NCBI GenBank assembly: GCA_024226315.1
Contig: JAAELT010000012.1
Span: 1 to 54,144, forward strand
Origin: a bacterium
GTDB lineage: Bacteria > Acidobacteriota > Thermoanaerobaculia > Multivoradales > J023
Direction: 5' to 3'
Length of the DNA: 54,144 nucleotides
Shown here: positions 26,601-41,600 of the stretch, piece after piece
Layout of the letters: each line of letters opens with the position of its first letter
Position numbering within the stretch: position 1 is the first letter of the stretch
Notes under the pieces: model-generated
Database searches by the model: none
Told to the model about the DNA's origin: nothing
The model's input: only the letters and a program-made list of their open reading frames with translations
Position numbers and translations under genes: made by a program

Positions 26601-29600
26601 CCGGCGCGGCATCGGGCACTACCTGTTGCGCTACCTCGGCAGGGACATCGAACAGCGTCGACGACTCCGCGCTCGGCCCCTGCCCGAAGTGATCTTCAAC
26701 TACCTGGGGCAGCTCGACTCCCTGTTCTCCGGTTCCTCCATGTTCGCTCCGGCATCCGAGAAAGTGGGGCCGCGATGGAGCCTCCGTGGCTTGCGCGACT
26801 ACAAGCTGGAGATCGAAGGCTACGTCACCGGCGAACGGCTGCAGATCAACTGGTACTACAGCCGCAACATCCACCGCCGGTCGACCATCGAGCGGCTGGC
26901 CGACGGCTTCATGGACCGGCTCGAAGACCTGATCGCCCACTGCCTGGCTCCCGAGGCGGGCGGAGCCACGCCTTCGGACTTTCCACTCGCCGGCCTCGAA
27001 GCGCGGGCTCTGGATCGCCTGGTCGGAGCCGCCCGCGACGTCGAGGACATCTATCCCTTGTCGCCGATGCAGGAGGGAATGCTCTTCCATACCCTCTATG
27101 CGCCGGACAAGGCGATCTACTTCGAGCAGTCGAGCTGGGCGGTCGACGGTGATCTGTCCGCGCCGGCCTTCCGCGAAGCATGGCGTCGCGTGGTCGAGCG
27201 GCACCCAGTGCTGCGTTCCGGCTTCTTCTGGCAGGGGCTCGATCGCCCGTTGCAGTTGGTCCGCCGTCGAGCCGAGCTGCCCTGGGAGGAGCACGATTGG
27301 CGCCATCTGGGCGCCGGCGAGCAGGCGATCCGTCTGCGCGAGCTGCTCGAAGCCGACCGGCGGCGTGGCTTCGAGCTCGAGCGGCCGCCGCTGATGCGCG
27401 TGACTCTGGTCCGGCTCGGCGAGCAGGCCCACCGACTGATCTGGAGCGTTCACCACCTGCTGCTGGACGGCTGGTCGATCTCATTGCTCTTCGAGGAGAC
27501 CTTCGCGCTCTACGACGCCTTTCATCACCGGGAACGTCCTGTTGCGTTGCCTCTGCCGCCTCCCTACCGCGATTACGTCGCCTGGCTGATGCGGCAGGAT
27601 CGGACCGCCGCGCGGGCCTTCTGGACCTCGTGCCTCGCCGGCTTCGAGGCACCGACGCCGCTGATCCTGGCCCGCCCGGTCGGAGACGCCGGCGGTGACG
27701 ATCAGGTCTATGAGCAGCGGGAGAGCCGACTGACTGCGGAGGATACCGTCGCGCTGCAGCGTTTTGCCCGTCGTCACCGTCTGACGCTCAACACGCTGGT
27801 TCAGGGTGCCTGGGCGGTGCTGCTGGCGCGCTTCTCCGGGCAGGAGGACGTGGTGTTCGGCGCCACGTTCTCGGCGCGCCCGGAAACGCTGCCGGGATCG
27901 GATTCGATGATCGGGCTGATGGTCAACACCCTGCCGGTGCGGGTGGCGGTGTCGTTCGAGGAGAACCTGGTGCGCTGGCTCGAGCGGCTCCAGGAACGCA
28001 ACGTCGATCTGCGTCAACACCAGCACAGCGCGCTGGTCGAGGTGCAGGCCTGGAGCGGAGCTCCTCGGGAGCTGCCGCTCTTCGAGAGCATCCTGGGCTT
28101 TCAGAACTTCCCGCTCGAATCGTCGCTCAGGGAGAGGCGCGGGCCGATCGAGATCAGCGATCTGCTCTACTTCAGTCGCACCAACTACCCACTGGCGATG
28201 GAGGTGATGCCGGAAGACGAGCTCTGGTTCCGGGTGACCTACGCGCCCGGGCGCTTCGAGCGATCCGCGGTCCCCCGTACGTTGAGCCATCTGGAAACCC
28301 TGCTGCTGGGCATGGTGACGAGCAGGCGGCAGCCGCTCGCGTGCCTGCCTCTCTTGACGTCGGCGGAGCGCTTCCAACTGCTGGCGGAGTGGAGCCGTGC
28401 TGCTGACGATCGTGTCATCGAAGCACACGGGGCCGTCTCGCTCCACGATCTATTCGAGCTCCAGGTACGGCGGACGCCCGACGCCCGCGCCGTCGTGATC
28501 GAGCGTGCCGGCCAGCTTGAGGTCGCCAGCTATTTGCAGCTGAATCGGCGGGCCAACAGGCTTGCCCACTATCTCCGGGATCTCGGAGTCGATCTGGAGA
28601 CGCCGGTGGGCGTCTACCTGGAACCCTCGATCGAGGCCGTCGTAGCCCTGCTGGGCATTCTCAAGGCGGGTGGGCACTACGTGCCGCTGGACCCGACCTA
28701 CCCGGCCGAGCGGTTGGCATTCATGACCGACGATTCGGGCGTCGAGATCGTGGTGACGGCACGGGGGCCGCTCGAGCTCGGCCCGCTGCCGCCGGCGGCC
28801 AGGCCGGTGCTGCTGGACGAGGAGTGGCCCTGGATCGCCAGCCGGCGCCCGGAGGACCTCCCGGCCACCGATGCCGAGTCGCTCGCCTACGTGCTCTACA
28901 CGTCCGGATCGTCGGGCCATCCGAAGGGCGTGTGCTGCGGTCATGCCGGGGTGGTCGGCCTGCTCGCCGACTTCCAGCGCCGCCGGCGAATCCGGGCGGG
29001 GGACACCTGCTCCTGGTGGACCAGCCTGAGCTTCGACGTCTCGGTGTACGAGATCTTCTCGTGTCTCACGGCTGGCGGCACGCTGCTGGTCGTGCCCGAA
29101 GAGATGCGCGGCGGGGAGCCCGAGCTGTTCGAGTACTTGGCCGTTCACGAGACCCGCAGTGCCTACCTGCCGCCCTTTCTGCTCGACGGCTTCGACGGCT
29201 GGCTTGCCGGCGGCGGTCGAAGCGATCTCGAGCGTCTGCTGGTGGGGGTCGAACCGATCGACGAGGGCTTGCTGGAGTCGATTCGCAGGCGCGTTCCCGC
29301 GGTCGGGATCATCAACGGCTACGGGCCCACCGAGACTGCGGTCTGCGCCACGCTGTATTCCTTGCCGCGATTGGCGGTCGGCCAGCGCCGGACGCCGATC
29401 GGTCGTCCGGCTGCCGACAACCAGATCTACCTGCTCGACGAGAGCTTGCGGCCGGTAGCGGCCGGAGCGCCCGGAGAGCTGTGCATCGCCGGCGTCTCCC
29501 TGGCCAGGGGTTACCTGAATCGCGCGCGTCTCACCGCGGGCTCGTTCGGACCCGATCCGTTCGCCCCGGCACCCGGCGGGAGGCTCTACCGTACCGGCGA

Positions 29601-32600
29601 CCTGGCGGTTCATCTGCCGGACGGTGTGATCCGATTCCTCGGGCGCACCGACCACCAGATCAAGATCCGTGGCAATCGGGTGGAGCTCGGTGAGATCGAG
29701 GCCGAGCTCGATCGACATCCGGCGCTCCGGCGCTCTTCTGTCATGGCCCGGGGGACCCCACGAGCCAGCGAGATCCCGGGGATCGAGGCGAAGCACCTCG
29801 CGGCCAGAAGGCTCGTGGCGTATGTCGAACCCGCGCGCCGCGGCCCCGATGCGGCAGAGTCGGAGTGGCGTACCGAACGCGTCGACTGGTGGCGGACGCT
29901 GTACGATCAGCTCTATGGTCGCCGGCCAGTTGGAGGTGCCGACCCGCCTGTCGGCGACGCGGCCTTCGACACGGTCGGCTGGATCAGCAGCTACACCGGC
30001 GAGCCGATTCCGGCCACGGAGATGCACGAGTGGCTCGAGGCGACGGTCGAACGGATTCGTGCCGAGCTGTCTCTCGCCGGAGACGCGCCCACCGAATCCG
30101 GTGCCGGAGGAGGAAGCGTCCTGGAGATCGGCTGTGGCACCGGGCTGGTGCTGTTCCGGGTCGCGTCCGGGTGCTCGAAGTACGTCGCGACCGATTTCTC
30201 GCCAGCCTTGCTCGCTTCCCTGAGGCGAGAGGTCGAGGCCCGCGGCCTCTCCAATGTGCATCTGCTCGAGCGGGATGCCGACGACTTCCGGGGCGTGGGG
30301 CGGGGATTCGACACCGTGATCCTCAACTCGGTCGTCCAGTACTTCCCCGACGTCGACTACCTGCTGAAGACTCTGCGCGGAGCCGTGGGAGCGACCGCTC
30401 CGGGCGGCTCGATCTTCATCGGTGACGTCCGCAACCTGCTGCTCCACGAGGCGTTCTGTGCCTCGGTCGAGCTCCACCGGGCCGATACCGCCGTCTCCGT
30501 GGCCGAGCTGAGGCAGCGGATTGGCCGTCGCCGGCTGCGGGAAGAAGAACTGGTTCTCGACCCCGCGTTCTTCGTCGCCCTCGCCCGCGAGCTGCCGGGC
30601 ATTCGAGACGTCCGGATCTGGCCAAAGGGTGGGCGTGTGGACAATGAGCTGACCCGCTTTCGCTACGACGTCGTCCTGCGGCTGGGGGTAGTCGAGTGCC
30701 AGCAAGGAGTGGCCGCCGATGCTCTGGGCGGCCGGCTCGAGCGGCTCGACTGGCGGGATCAGCGGCTCGAGCCGGATGGCATTCGAGAGTTTCTCGAGAG
30801 CCGCCGCCCGGATGCACTGACCCTGGAGTGGATCGCGAATCGCCGGCTGGCGGAGGATCTTCTGCTCGTCGATCTGGTGTCGGGGCAAGCAGACACCCTG
30901 GCTTCGGGTCGAACCGCCGGAGAGCTCAGGCAGGTCACCACCGAATCGACCCCCACGGGTCTCGATCCGGGCGACCTCGAGGAGTTGGCCCGCGAGACCG
31001 GTTACGAGATCGAATCGAGCGGGGCGGCCGGACGGCCGGACGGCCGCTTCGACGCCACCTTCCGCCGACCCGGCCGGGTGGTCGCGTCGCCGCCGCAGGC
31101 AGCGGGGCGACCGGCGGCGACTCCCGGCAGGGTGATCTGGAGCGACTTCGCCAATGACCCTCTGCGCTCGAGGAAGAACCGTCGGCTGGTCGAGCGCTTG
31201 CGCGAAGAGCTGGGGCGGCGCCTGCCCTCCTACATGGTGCCCGAGAGCTTCGTGGTGCTGGAGGAGCTGCCGCTCCTGCCCAACGGCAAGGTCAACCGGC
31301 GGGCGCTGCCGCACCCGGAGGAGGGCTCGGCAGGGGCGGCCGGCGAGCGATTCGAGCCTCCGCGGGGGTCGACAGAGCGAGCGCTGGCGCGGATCTGGCG
31401 AGAAGTTCTGGGGGTGACGGAGATCGGTGCTCGCGACAGCTTCTACGAGCTCGGCGGCGACTCGATCATCAGCATTCAAATCGTTTCGCGGGCCAACGGC
31501 ATGGGACTCGAGCTTTCTCCGAGAGACATCTTCGAACACCCCACGATCGCCGATCTGGCGACGGTCGCGCGCCGCGTTCGATCACGGACGCCGGCTGGCA
31601 GTCGCCGTAAGGCCGAGCAGGGGCTGGTGACCGGGCCGGTGTCCCTGACCCCGATCCAGAGGTGGTTCTTCGAACGCGATCCGCCGCAGCCCTGGCACTT
31701 CAACTGGACCATGCTGTTCGAGGCTCGAGAGCGTTTGGACCCGGCCATCCTGGAGGCTTCGCTCGAGCGGCTGAGGAGACATCACGATGCCCTGCGTCTG
31801 CGGTTCACCGGCCTGGCGTCGCCGCGGCAGTTTAATGCCGGCCTCGAAGGGCCGACGACCTTTTCCAGAGTCGATCTCTCGCGCCTCGAAGGCGCGTCCG
31901 TGGCACCGGCCCTGGCAGCGGCGGCAGAGCAGGCTCAGGTCCTCGACCTGGCCGCGGGACCGATGCTGCGCATGGTGCTCTTCGAACAGGGCGATCCCGA
32001 CCCGGAGCCTCGGGATCGGATGCTGTTCGTTTGCCACCACCTGCTGGTCGACGAGGTCTCGTGGCGGATCCTGTTCGAGGATCTCGAGAGCGTCTATCGC
32101 CGGCTCCAGACCGGTCGGCAGGCGACGCTGCCGTCGAAGACCACTTCGTTCAAGAGCTGGGCCGAGAGTTTGAGCCGGTACGCCGCCACCGGGCGGGCTC
32201 GCGGTGAGCTCGGATCCTGGGAGCGGATGCTCGGTGCCGCCAGCCCGTCGGCGCTGCGCCTGCCGATCGACTTCACTGGCGGCACGAACGCCAGGCGCTC
32301 GGTGGCGGAGGTGACGGTGGCGCTCGATGCAAAGCACACCCGGCAGCTCGTTCGGAGGGTCCCTGCCGTCTACCGAACCCGCATCGACGACTGTCTGCTC
32401 ACGGCTCTGTTGCGGACCTTCGCCCATTGGACGTCTCGACCCCATCTGTTGGTCGAGCTCGAGGGTCACGGCCGGGAGCAGATCTTCGACGACGTGGACC
32501 TGTCGCGGACCGTGGGCTGGTTCACGTCGACCTATCCGGTCCTGCTGAAGATGCCGGACTTGGCCGCCGACCCCGGGGAGACGCTGAAGGCCGTCAAGGA

Positions 32601-35600
32601 GCAGCTGCGGAGCATCTCGAATCACGGTCTCGGCTACGGGGTGTTGCGCTACCTCGATCCGGATCCGGAAATGAGGGAGTTCCTCGATTCGCTGCCGCGG
32701 CCGGAGCTGACGTTCACGTATCTCGGCCAGATCGAAGCCCCGCTAGCGGGCTCCTCGTGGCTTCGGCCGGTCGCCGGTTTTCGGGATTCCAGCGAGTCCC
32801 GTGAGGGCTCGCGAGACGCCCTGCTCGAGATCCAGGCAGCGGTGGCGCGCGGCCGGCTGGAGATCGGCTGGACCTACAGCCGGGACTGCCACCGCCGTTC
32901 CACGATCGAAGCTCTCGCCGGGGATTTCGTCGCCGAGCTCGAAGCCCTGATCGCCCACTGCCTGTCAGTCGAGGCTGGGGGCTACACGCCGTCGGACTTT
33001 CCTCTCGCCGGCCTCGACCAGGAAAGCCTGGATCGCCTCGCTGCTCAGGCGGGCGGCGCAATTCGAGACGTCTACCCGCTCTCTCCGATGCAGGAGGGCA
33101 TGCTGTTCCACAGCCGGCTCGCCGCCGGTTCGACGGTTTATTTCGAGCAGACCAGCTGGGAGCTGGGCCCTGGTCTCGACGTCGCCCTCTTCCGGCAAGC
33201 CTGGCAGCGACTGATGGAGCGACACGCGGTGCTGCGCACCGCCTTCGTCTGGGACGATCTGCCACGGCCGTTGCAGATTGTTTACGACCGGGTCGACTTG
33301 CCGTGGGAAGTGCACGATTGGCGCGACTGGGCGGCCACCGAAGCCACCGAGCGGTCTCTGGAGGTACGCCTGCGGGCCTTCCTGCGCGCCGATCGCCGGC
33401 AGGGCTTCGAGCTGACGCGAGCGCCATTGATGCGCTTGAGTCTGCTGTGGTTGGCCGAGGATCGATATCGGCTCGTATGGAGCCTGCACCACCTGTTGAC
33501 CGACGGTTGGTCGACGCCGGTGCTGTACGAAGAGCTGTTCTCGATCTACGGCGCCTTGACCCGTGGCCGCCCGGCGGAGCTGCAGCGGGTGCGGCCCTAT
33601 CGCGACTTCGTTCGCTGGCTGATGGAGCGAGACGAGAGCGAATCGGAAGCGTTCTGGCGCCGGACCCTGGCGGGCTTCCCCGCTCCCACGACCGTGGCCG
33701 AGAGGCCAATGGGCGCTCCTGGGGCGGAAGCGCCTCCGGTCTCCATCGACTCCGAGCCGGAAGAGCTGAGCATTCGGCTGTCGGCGACCGCGACCGAGGA
33801 GCTGGAGCGGTTCGGCAGAGCCGGCGAGCTCACCCTCGCCACTCTGGCGCAGGGAGCGTGGGGCCTGGTGTTGGCGGCCCACTGCGGAGCAGAAGACGTG
33901 GTCTTCGGCGCGACCTTCGCCGGCCGCCCGGCGACGCTGCCGGGCGCCGACACCATGGTTGGATTGTTCGTCAACACCCTGCCATTGCGTCTCCGGGTAG
34001 ATCATCGAGAGCCACTCGAGGCATGGCTCGGCCGGCTTCAGGAGGTTCAACTGGGGGTGCGCCAGCATGAACATTCCCCGCTGGTCGACGTCCAGGCCTG
34101 GAGCGACGTGCCGGCGCCACGGCCTCTGTTCGACCACATCCTGGTGTTCGAGAACTATCCGGTCAGGAGTCAACGGCAAACGATGGAGGCCAGCGACCGC
34201 GGGTCCTTCAGTCACACCAACTATCCACTGACGGTCTACGTGATGCCCGGCGGCGAGCCTGACGCGGCCCGGCCGGGCCGCGCTAGGCTGGGTCTGGCGG
34301 CGAGCTTCGATCCGGGCGCCCTCGACGCCGCCATCGCGGGCCGGTTGTTGGACCGCTTTCGACTGCTGCTGACGGCGATGCCGTCCGCGGCTGGCTCGTC
34401 GTTGAGCGACCTGCCTCGATTGAGCGCCGCGGAGAGACACCAACAGCTGTTCGAGTGGAACGAGCCCGCGCCCCGGGCCCCCGCGCTCTTGGAACTGTTC
34501 GAGCGCCAGGTCGAGAGGACTCCCGACACGGTGGCGACTCAGCAGATCACGCAGGGCTCGTTCTGGAGCTACCGGGAGCTGCAGCGTCGCGCCCGGCGAC
34601 TGGCCCGGCGATTGATCGCTCTCGGCGTGGGCCCCGAGACCGTCGTGGCGTTGGCGCTCGAGCCCTGCCCGGAGCTCGGGTTGGGACTCCTGGCGGTGCT
34701 CGAGGCGGGCGGTGTCGCAATGCCCCTGGATCTTCGATTTCCTCCCGAGCGGTTGGGGTTCATGCTGGCGGACGCGGCAGCGGCGGTCGTGCTCACCGAT
34801 TCGGCGGGTGAGTGGCGGATTCCCCGGACAGACGCCCGGGTCGTCAGGATGGGAGAAGACCGCAGCTCGAAGAGCACGGTAGTGGTTCCGCGTCCGCCGG
34901 ACCCCGACGATCTCGTGTACGTGGTCTACACCTCCGGCTCCACCGGACAGCCCAAGGGCGTGGGCATGCGCCACGAGGCGTTCGGCGGCCTGATCGACTG
35001 GCAGACGCGGCATCCGGAGCTGGCCACCGGCCGACGCACGCTGCAGTTCGCCGCGATCGGTTTCGACGTGCTCTTCCAGGAGGTGTTCTCGACCTGGTGC
35101 ACGGGGGGCGCCCTCTTGTGGATCTCGCCCGAGGTCCGCCGCGACCCGGACGAGCTCGATCGCTGGATCGACCGCGCCGCAATCGAGCGGATCTTCCTGC
35201 CGCCGGTCGCGTTGCAGCAGGTGGCCACGGTGGCAGATCGAGCCGGTTCGCGGCCGCTCGAGATCATCGCCGCCGGTGAGCGGTTGAGGCTGACCGAGCC
35301 TGTTGCGGAATGGCTCGGCCGGCGTCGCGGATCGGTGGTGCACAATCACTACGGCCCGTCCGAGACCCACGTGGTCACCGCCCACCGGCTCGCCGAGGCG
35401 AGCGGATCGTCACCGCCGATCGGCAGCCCTGTCGGTTCGAGTCGTGTGGTTTTACTCGATGCCCGGCTGCGTCCGGTGCCGGCCGGCGCGGCAGGTGAGC
35501 TGTGCGTGGGCGGCGGCAGCCTCGCCCGGGGTTACCTACGCCGGCCGGCTCTCACCGCCGAGCGATTCGTGCCGGACCCGTTCGATGGTCGCGGCCACAG

Positions 35601-38600
35601 GCTCTACCGCACCGGCGACCTCGCGCGTCGTCTGCCGAACGGCGATCTCGACTTTCTCGGACGCCTCGACCGCCAGGTGAAGATCCGGGGCTTCAGGGTC
35701 GAGCCGGGGGAGATCGAGGCGGTCCTCGAGCGCCACCCGGAGGTTCGCCAGGCGGTCGTGCTGGCCGCCCGGGAGGTCGGCGCGGCGGAGCCGGCGGAGT
35801 TATCCGGGTCGATGCGGCTGGTGGCACACGTGGTCGCGGCTGGCGGCGCAACCAGCCACCCTCGGGCGGCGCGGGAGCTCCGCGCCTTCGTCGCCGCGAG
35901 GCTGCCCGAGTACATGGTGCCCGCGGCGTTTGTCTTCGCCGAAGCGATGCCGCTGACGGCCAGCGGCAAGATCGATCGCTGGGCGTTGGTCCGCCGGACC
36001 CTCGAAGCGGCGGAGCCGATCGCCGTCGGCCCGGAGGCGGGTGCCCCGCGGAGCTCGCTCGAGGAGATCCTGATCGAGATCTGGGAGCGGCTCCTGGGTG
36101 TCAGAGGCATAGGTGTAGACGACAGCTTCTTCGAGCTCGGTGGCCACTCGTTGTTGGCGACCCAGGTTGTGTCGAGGGTCCGGCGGACGCTCGGACTGGA
36201 GCTTTCTCTGCGCTCCGTGTTCGAGCAGCCGACGGTGGCCTGGCTGGCCGCCGAGCTCGACGCGGCGCTGAAGTCGGCGAAGGGTCCGGGTCGCCACGGC
36301 CCGGAGTCGCCTGGTCCCTCGCCGCGTCTGGAGCGGCGCGATCGGGATCTGCCGATGTCCTTCGCCCAGGAACGACTGTGGTTCCTCTCCCAGCTCGAGC
36401 CGGAAAGCCCCGCGTACCACATCTCGACGGTGTTTCGCATCGAGGGTGCGCTCGACCGCGGTGCCCTGGAGCGCGCGGCGGCGGAGATCGTCCGCCGCCA
36501 CGAGACCCTACGGACGACCTTCTCGACCCGAGGCGCGCGGCCTCGCCCGATCATCTCTCACGACGCGTTCCCCGGGCTGCCGCGGGTCGACCTGTCGCGA
36601 CTGGCGGCGAGCCGCGGACGGGCTGAAGCGCGGGGCCTCGCCCACGCCGCGGCCGAGCGCCCTTTCGATCTGTCGCGCGAGCGGCCGCTGAGGATGCTGC
36701 TGGTGTGGCTCGGCCGCCGCCGGCACCTGTTGATCCGGATTCAGCACCACATCGCCTCGGACGGGTGGTCGGAGAGCGTTTTTTTCGGCGAGCTGTCGGC
36801 GCTCTACGCGGCGGGGGTCGAGGGTCGACCTCCGCCGCTTCCGGAGCTTCCGATCCAGTACGCGGACTTCGCTCTCTGGCAGCGCCGGGCCTTGCGCGGC
36901 GAAGCGCTCGCCGCGTTGCGGTCCTACTGGCGGGGAAAGCTCGCCGAGCTCACTCCGCTGCAGCTGCCGATCGATCGGCCGCGGCCGGCGCGGCGCGGCG
37001 ACCGGGGCGCGAGCCTGGCGTTCGAGCTGCCGGCGGACCTGAGCGAATCTCTCGGACGCCGCAGCCTGGAGGCCGGGGCGACGCTCTTCATGACCCTGGT
37101 GGCGGCGTTCATGGCGTTGCTGGCGCGCTACAGCGGCCAGCGCGAGGTGGTCCTGGGGACGCCGGTGGCCAACCGGGACCGGTCGGAGATCGAAGGGCTG
37201 ATCGGCTGCTTCGTCAACAACCTGGTGCTGCGCGCGGATCTCTCGGGCAGCGCGCGCTTCGTGGAGTCATTGCGGCAGGTGCGCGAGACGCTGCTCGAGG
37301 CGCTGGCGCACCGGGATATTCCGTTCGAGAAGCTGGTCGAGGAGCTCACGCCGGAGCGCGACCTGAGCGTCGCGCCGCTGTTCCAGGTGGTGTTCGCGCT
37401 GCAGAACACGCCGCGGGCGGCTCTCGAGCTCCCCGGCCTGAGCACCCGTCCGGTGAAGCAGGCGACGCACCGCGCCCGGCTCGACCTCGAGGTGTACCTG
37501 GAGGAGATCGAGGGGGTGCTGCACGGCGAGGTGGTCTACAACACCGACCTCTTCCATGCCACGACCATCGCGCGGCTGTCGGCCCATTACGCGCGGCTGC
37601 TGCAGGGAGTGGTCACCGAGCCCGGACGCCGTCTCGCGGACCTCGAGATCCTGAGCGACGCGGAGCGGCATCAGCTGCTGTCGTCCTGGAACCCGTCGCC
37701 CGGCGGCGGCGCCGAGCCGCCGCGGGTGCACGAGCTGTTCGAGGCCCGGGTGGCGCGGGCTCCCGACGCTCCGGCGGTGGTCTTCGAGACCGCCGAGGGT
37801 CGGACCGGGGCGACGCACTTGACCTACCTGGAGCTGAACCGCCGCGCCGACGTTCTGGCGGGCGAGCTGCGCCGTCTGGGCGTCGGTCCCGAGGTGGTGG
37901 TGGGACTCTGCGTCGAGCGTTCCGCGGAGATGATCATCGCGACGCTGGCGGTGTGGAAAGCCGGCGGTGCCTACCTGCCCCTGGACCCGGCTTATCCGCG
38001 CCGGCGCCTGCGCTGGATGCTGGAGGATGCCGGGGTCGCGATCCTGCTCACCCGGCCGTGGCTGCGCGAGCTCTTTCCCAAGCATCCTGGTCTCGAGGTC
38101 ATCTCGAGGATTTGGCGGGAGAGCCCGAGAGCCGCTCCGGCTGAACAGACTCGGGAAGACGCCTCGGACCTCGGCGCCGACCATCTGGCCTACGTGATCT
38201 ACACCTCGGGCTCCACCGGGCGGCCCAAGGGGGTGTTGAATCACCACCGGGGTTTGAGTCGTATGCGGCAGGCGCAGGTGGCGGCGCTCGGGGTGGGCTC
38301 GGAGGACCGGATCCTGCAGTTCGCGTCGCCGAGCTTCGACGGCTCGATCTTCGAGATCGCGATGGCCTTGACCACCGGCGCGGCCCTCGTCCTGGCGCCG
38401 CGGGATACGTTGGCGTCGCCGGAGGATCTCGAGCGTCTGATGACGGCGACCGGGGTCACCATCGTGGCGCTGCCGCCCTCGATGCTGGCGGTTCTGGCGC
38501 CACGGCTGGCTTCTCTGCGGCTGTTGCTGTCCGCCGGCGAAGCGTGCTCGGCGGAGCTCGTGCGGCGGTGGGCGGGGCCGCGGACGCTGGTCAACTCCTA

Positions 38601-41600
38601 TGGCCCCTCCGAGGCGGCGGTCTGCGCCACGATGACGGTGTGCGATCCGGTCTCCGAGAGTCCGCCGTCGATCGGCCGCCCGAACGCCGGCACGCGGGTC
38701 CACCTCCTCGACGGCGCCGGCCGGCCGGTGCCGGTCGGGGTGACGGGAGAGCTGGCGATCGGCGGCGAGGGGGTGGCTCGGGGGTATCTGGCGCGCCCGG
38801 GACGGACCGCCGAGCGCTTCGTTCCCGATCCGTTCGCCCGCCGGGCGGGGGGCCGGCTCTACCGTACCGGGGACCTCGGGCGGTGGCGCGTCGACGGGGA
38901 GATCGACTTCCTCGGCCGCATCGACCATCAGGTCAAGATCCGCGGCTTCCGGGTCGAGCTCGGGGAGATCGAAGCGGTGTTGGGCCGGCATTCCGCGGTG
39001 GCGGAGGCGGTGGTGGTGTGCTCGCCCGAGGCCCCACGCCTCACGGCCTTCGTCGTCCCGATCCGGGGGCACGACGAAGCGGCAGCCTCTGGACCGATCG
39101 CTGGCGAGCTGCGGGCTCATCTCGCGGAGAGTCTGCCGGAGTACATGCTGCCCGCCGCCTTCGTGGCGCTGCACGCCCTGCCGCTGACGCCCAACGGCAA
39201 AATCGACCGCCTGGAGCTGCTGCGCCTGGCGACGGCAGAGCTCGGGCGACCTGATCTGCTCTCGACCCACGTCCGCCCCCGGACGCCGGTCGAAGAGATG
39301 CTGACGGCGATCTGGGTCCGGGTCCTCGGGGTCGAGGGCATCGGCATCCGTGACAACTTCTTCGAACTCGGAGGCCACTCGCTGCTGGCTACCCGGGTGG
39401 TTTCCATGATCCGCCGAACCTTCGCCCGCGAGCTGCCTCTGCGCAGCCTGTTCGAGAAGCCCACGGTGGCCGAGCTGGCCGCCGAGCTCGAAGAGGCCCG
39501 GGCGGCACCCGCCGGCCGGGTGCCGCGCCGAACGCCGGGACAGCGGGCGCTTCCCCGCGATGCCGGGCCGCTGTCGTTCGCCCAGGAGCGAATGTGGTTC
39601 CTGGATCGGCTCGAGCCCGACTCCGCGGCGTACCACATGCCCGCTCTCTTTCTCCTCCAGGGCGTTGCGGATCCGGTCGCGCTGGCGGTATCCCTCCGCG
39701 ACATCGAACGCCGGCACGAGACCCTGCGGACGACCTTCCCATCGGTCGACGGCCGCCCCCGCCAGGTCGTCCGCCCACCTGCCACGTCGTGCCTGGCGGT
39801 GATCGACCTCGAAGGCCTGCCGCCGGGCGCCCGGCGCCGGGTCGCGCTCCAGATCGCCCGTCGTGAGGCGACGAGGCCTTTCGACCTGGCGCGCGGACCC
39901 GTGTGGCGGGTCGTCCTCTTGAGGGTAGGCGCCCGGGAGCACCTCCTGCTCGTCAACCTGCACCACATTGTTTCGGACGGCTGGTCCCAGGCCGTGTTCT
40001 ACCGCGAGCTGGCGATCCTCTATCGAGCCTTCGCCGCCGGCGCGCCCTCGCCGCTCGAGGAGCCGCCGATCCAGTACGCCGACTTCGCCGTCTGGCAGCG
40101 CGAGCAGTTGGCGGGGGAGGTCCTGGAGACTCAGCTCGACTATTGGCGCGATCAGCTCGAGGGGCTGCCTCGGCTGCGGCTTGCCACCGACCGGCCGCGG
40201 CCCTCGGTCCAGACCTATCCGGCCGCCCACCGATCCTTGACGCTCGGCGCCGGCGCGACCCGGTCGCTCCGAGAGCTGGGCTTCGCCGAAGGCGCTTCGC
40301 TCTACATGACGGCGCTCGCCACCTGGATGATCCTGCTCCATCGCCATACCGGCCAGACGGATCTCGTCGTCGGTTCACCGATCGCCAACCGCAACCGGGA
40401 GGAGATCGAAGAGCTGATCGGTTTCTTCGTCAACATGCTGGTGATGCGCTGCGATCTCTCCGGCGGCGCCGGGGAGGCGAGCCCGCGCTTCGTCGACCTG
40501 CTGGGCCAGGTGCGGCAGAGGAGCTTCGGCGCCTATGCCCACCAGGAAGTGCCGTTCGAGAAGTTGGTGGATGAGCTGGCGCCGCGGCGGGACATGAGCC
40601 GCCATCCGCTCTTCCAGATCACCTTCGGGCTTCAGAACGCCCCGGACTTCGCCCCCGAGCTGTCGGGGCTCGAGCTGAGTCCGGTGGATCTCGGCCGCCA
40701 TGCCGCGAGGTTCGATCTGGAGGTCAATCTGTGGCAGCAGGGAAGCGAGCTGCACGGAGCCGTGGTCTACAACACCGACCTTTTCGATGGCACCACGATC
40801 CAGCGTCTGTCGCGCCATTTCCAGACCCTGCTGAGGAGCGTCGCTTCAGGCCCCGAGAGGCGTCTTGCCGATCTGGCACATCTGTCGAGGGAGGAGCGGC
40901 ACCAGCTGCTGGTCGAGTGGAACGCCACGGCCGTCGCCGAGGCCGGGCGGCCTCTCCTGCACCGGTTGTTCGAGGCTCAGGCGGGGCGGACGCCGGAGCG
41001 CGTGGCAGTGGTGCTCGATACCGATTCCGGGGGTCCCGAGGCCGGACCGCGGGCAATGACTTACCGGCAGCTCGACCGGCGGGCCGACCGGTTGGCGGGT
41101 CGTCTGCGAAAGCTGGGCGTGGGCCCCGAAGAGTTGGTCGGCATCTTCGCCGAGCGCTCGCTCGAGCTGGTGGTCGGTCTGCTCGGCATCCTCAAGGCCG
41201 GCGGCGCTTACCTGCCTCTCGACCCTTCGTATCCGCGCGATCGCCTGGCCTTCATGATCAAGGATTCGGGCGTCTCGTTGCTGCTCGGCCGGGATCCTGT
41301 CGGTTCGCTTCCATCGGAGACCCTGGCCCGCAGCATCTCGTTCGACGCGGGCGATGATTCTGCGGCGCGCTCGGGACGCGGCTACGGGAGTCGCCCCGAG
41401 CCGGACGGTCCGGCCTACGTGATCTACACCTCGGGCTCTACCGGACGGCCCAAGGGCGTGATCAACAGCCACCGGGCGATCGTCAACCGCCTGCTCTGGA
41501 TGCAGGCGACCTATCGCCTTGACGGGTCCGACCGGGTCGCTCAGAAGACGCCGCTGTCGTTCGACGTCTCGGTCTGGGAAGTGTTCTTGCCGCTCGCCGT

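Noticed and set aside
37267..40347. 1026-codon open frame antisense to the synthetase (and others at 28450-31539, 32965-35385, 23620-25833)
   Set aside because: High-GC codon bias keeps the opposite frames open; the translations are Gln/Arg/Ala/Pro-rich with no domain, and the sense strand encodes an unbroken NRPS.
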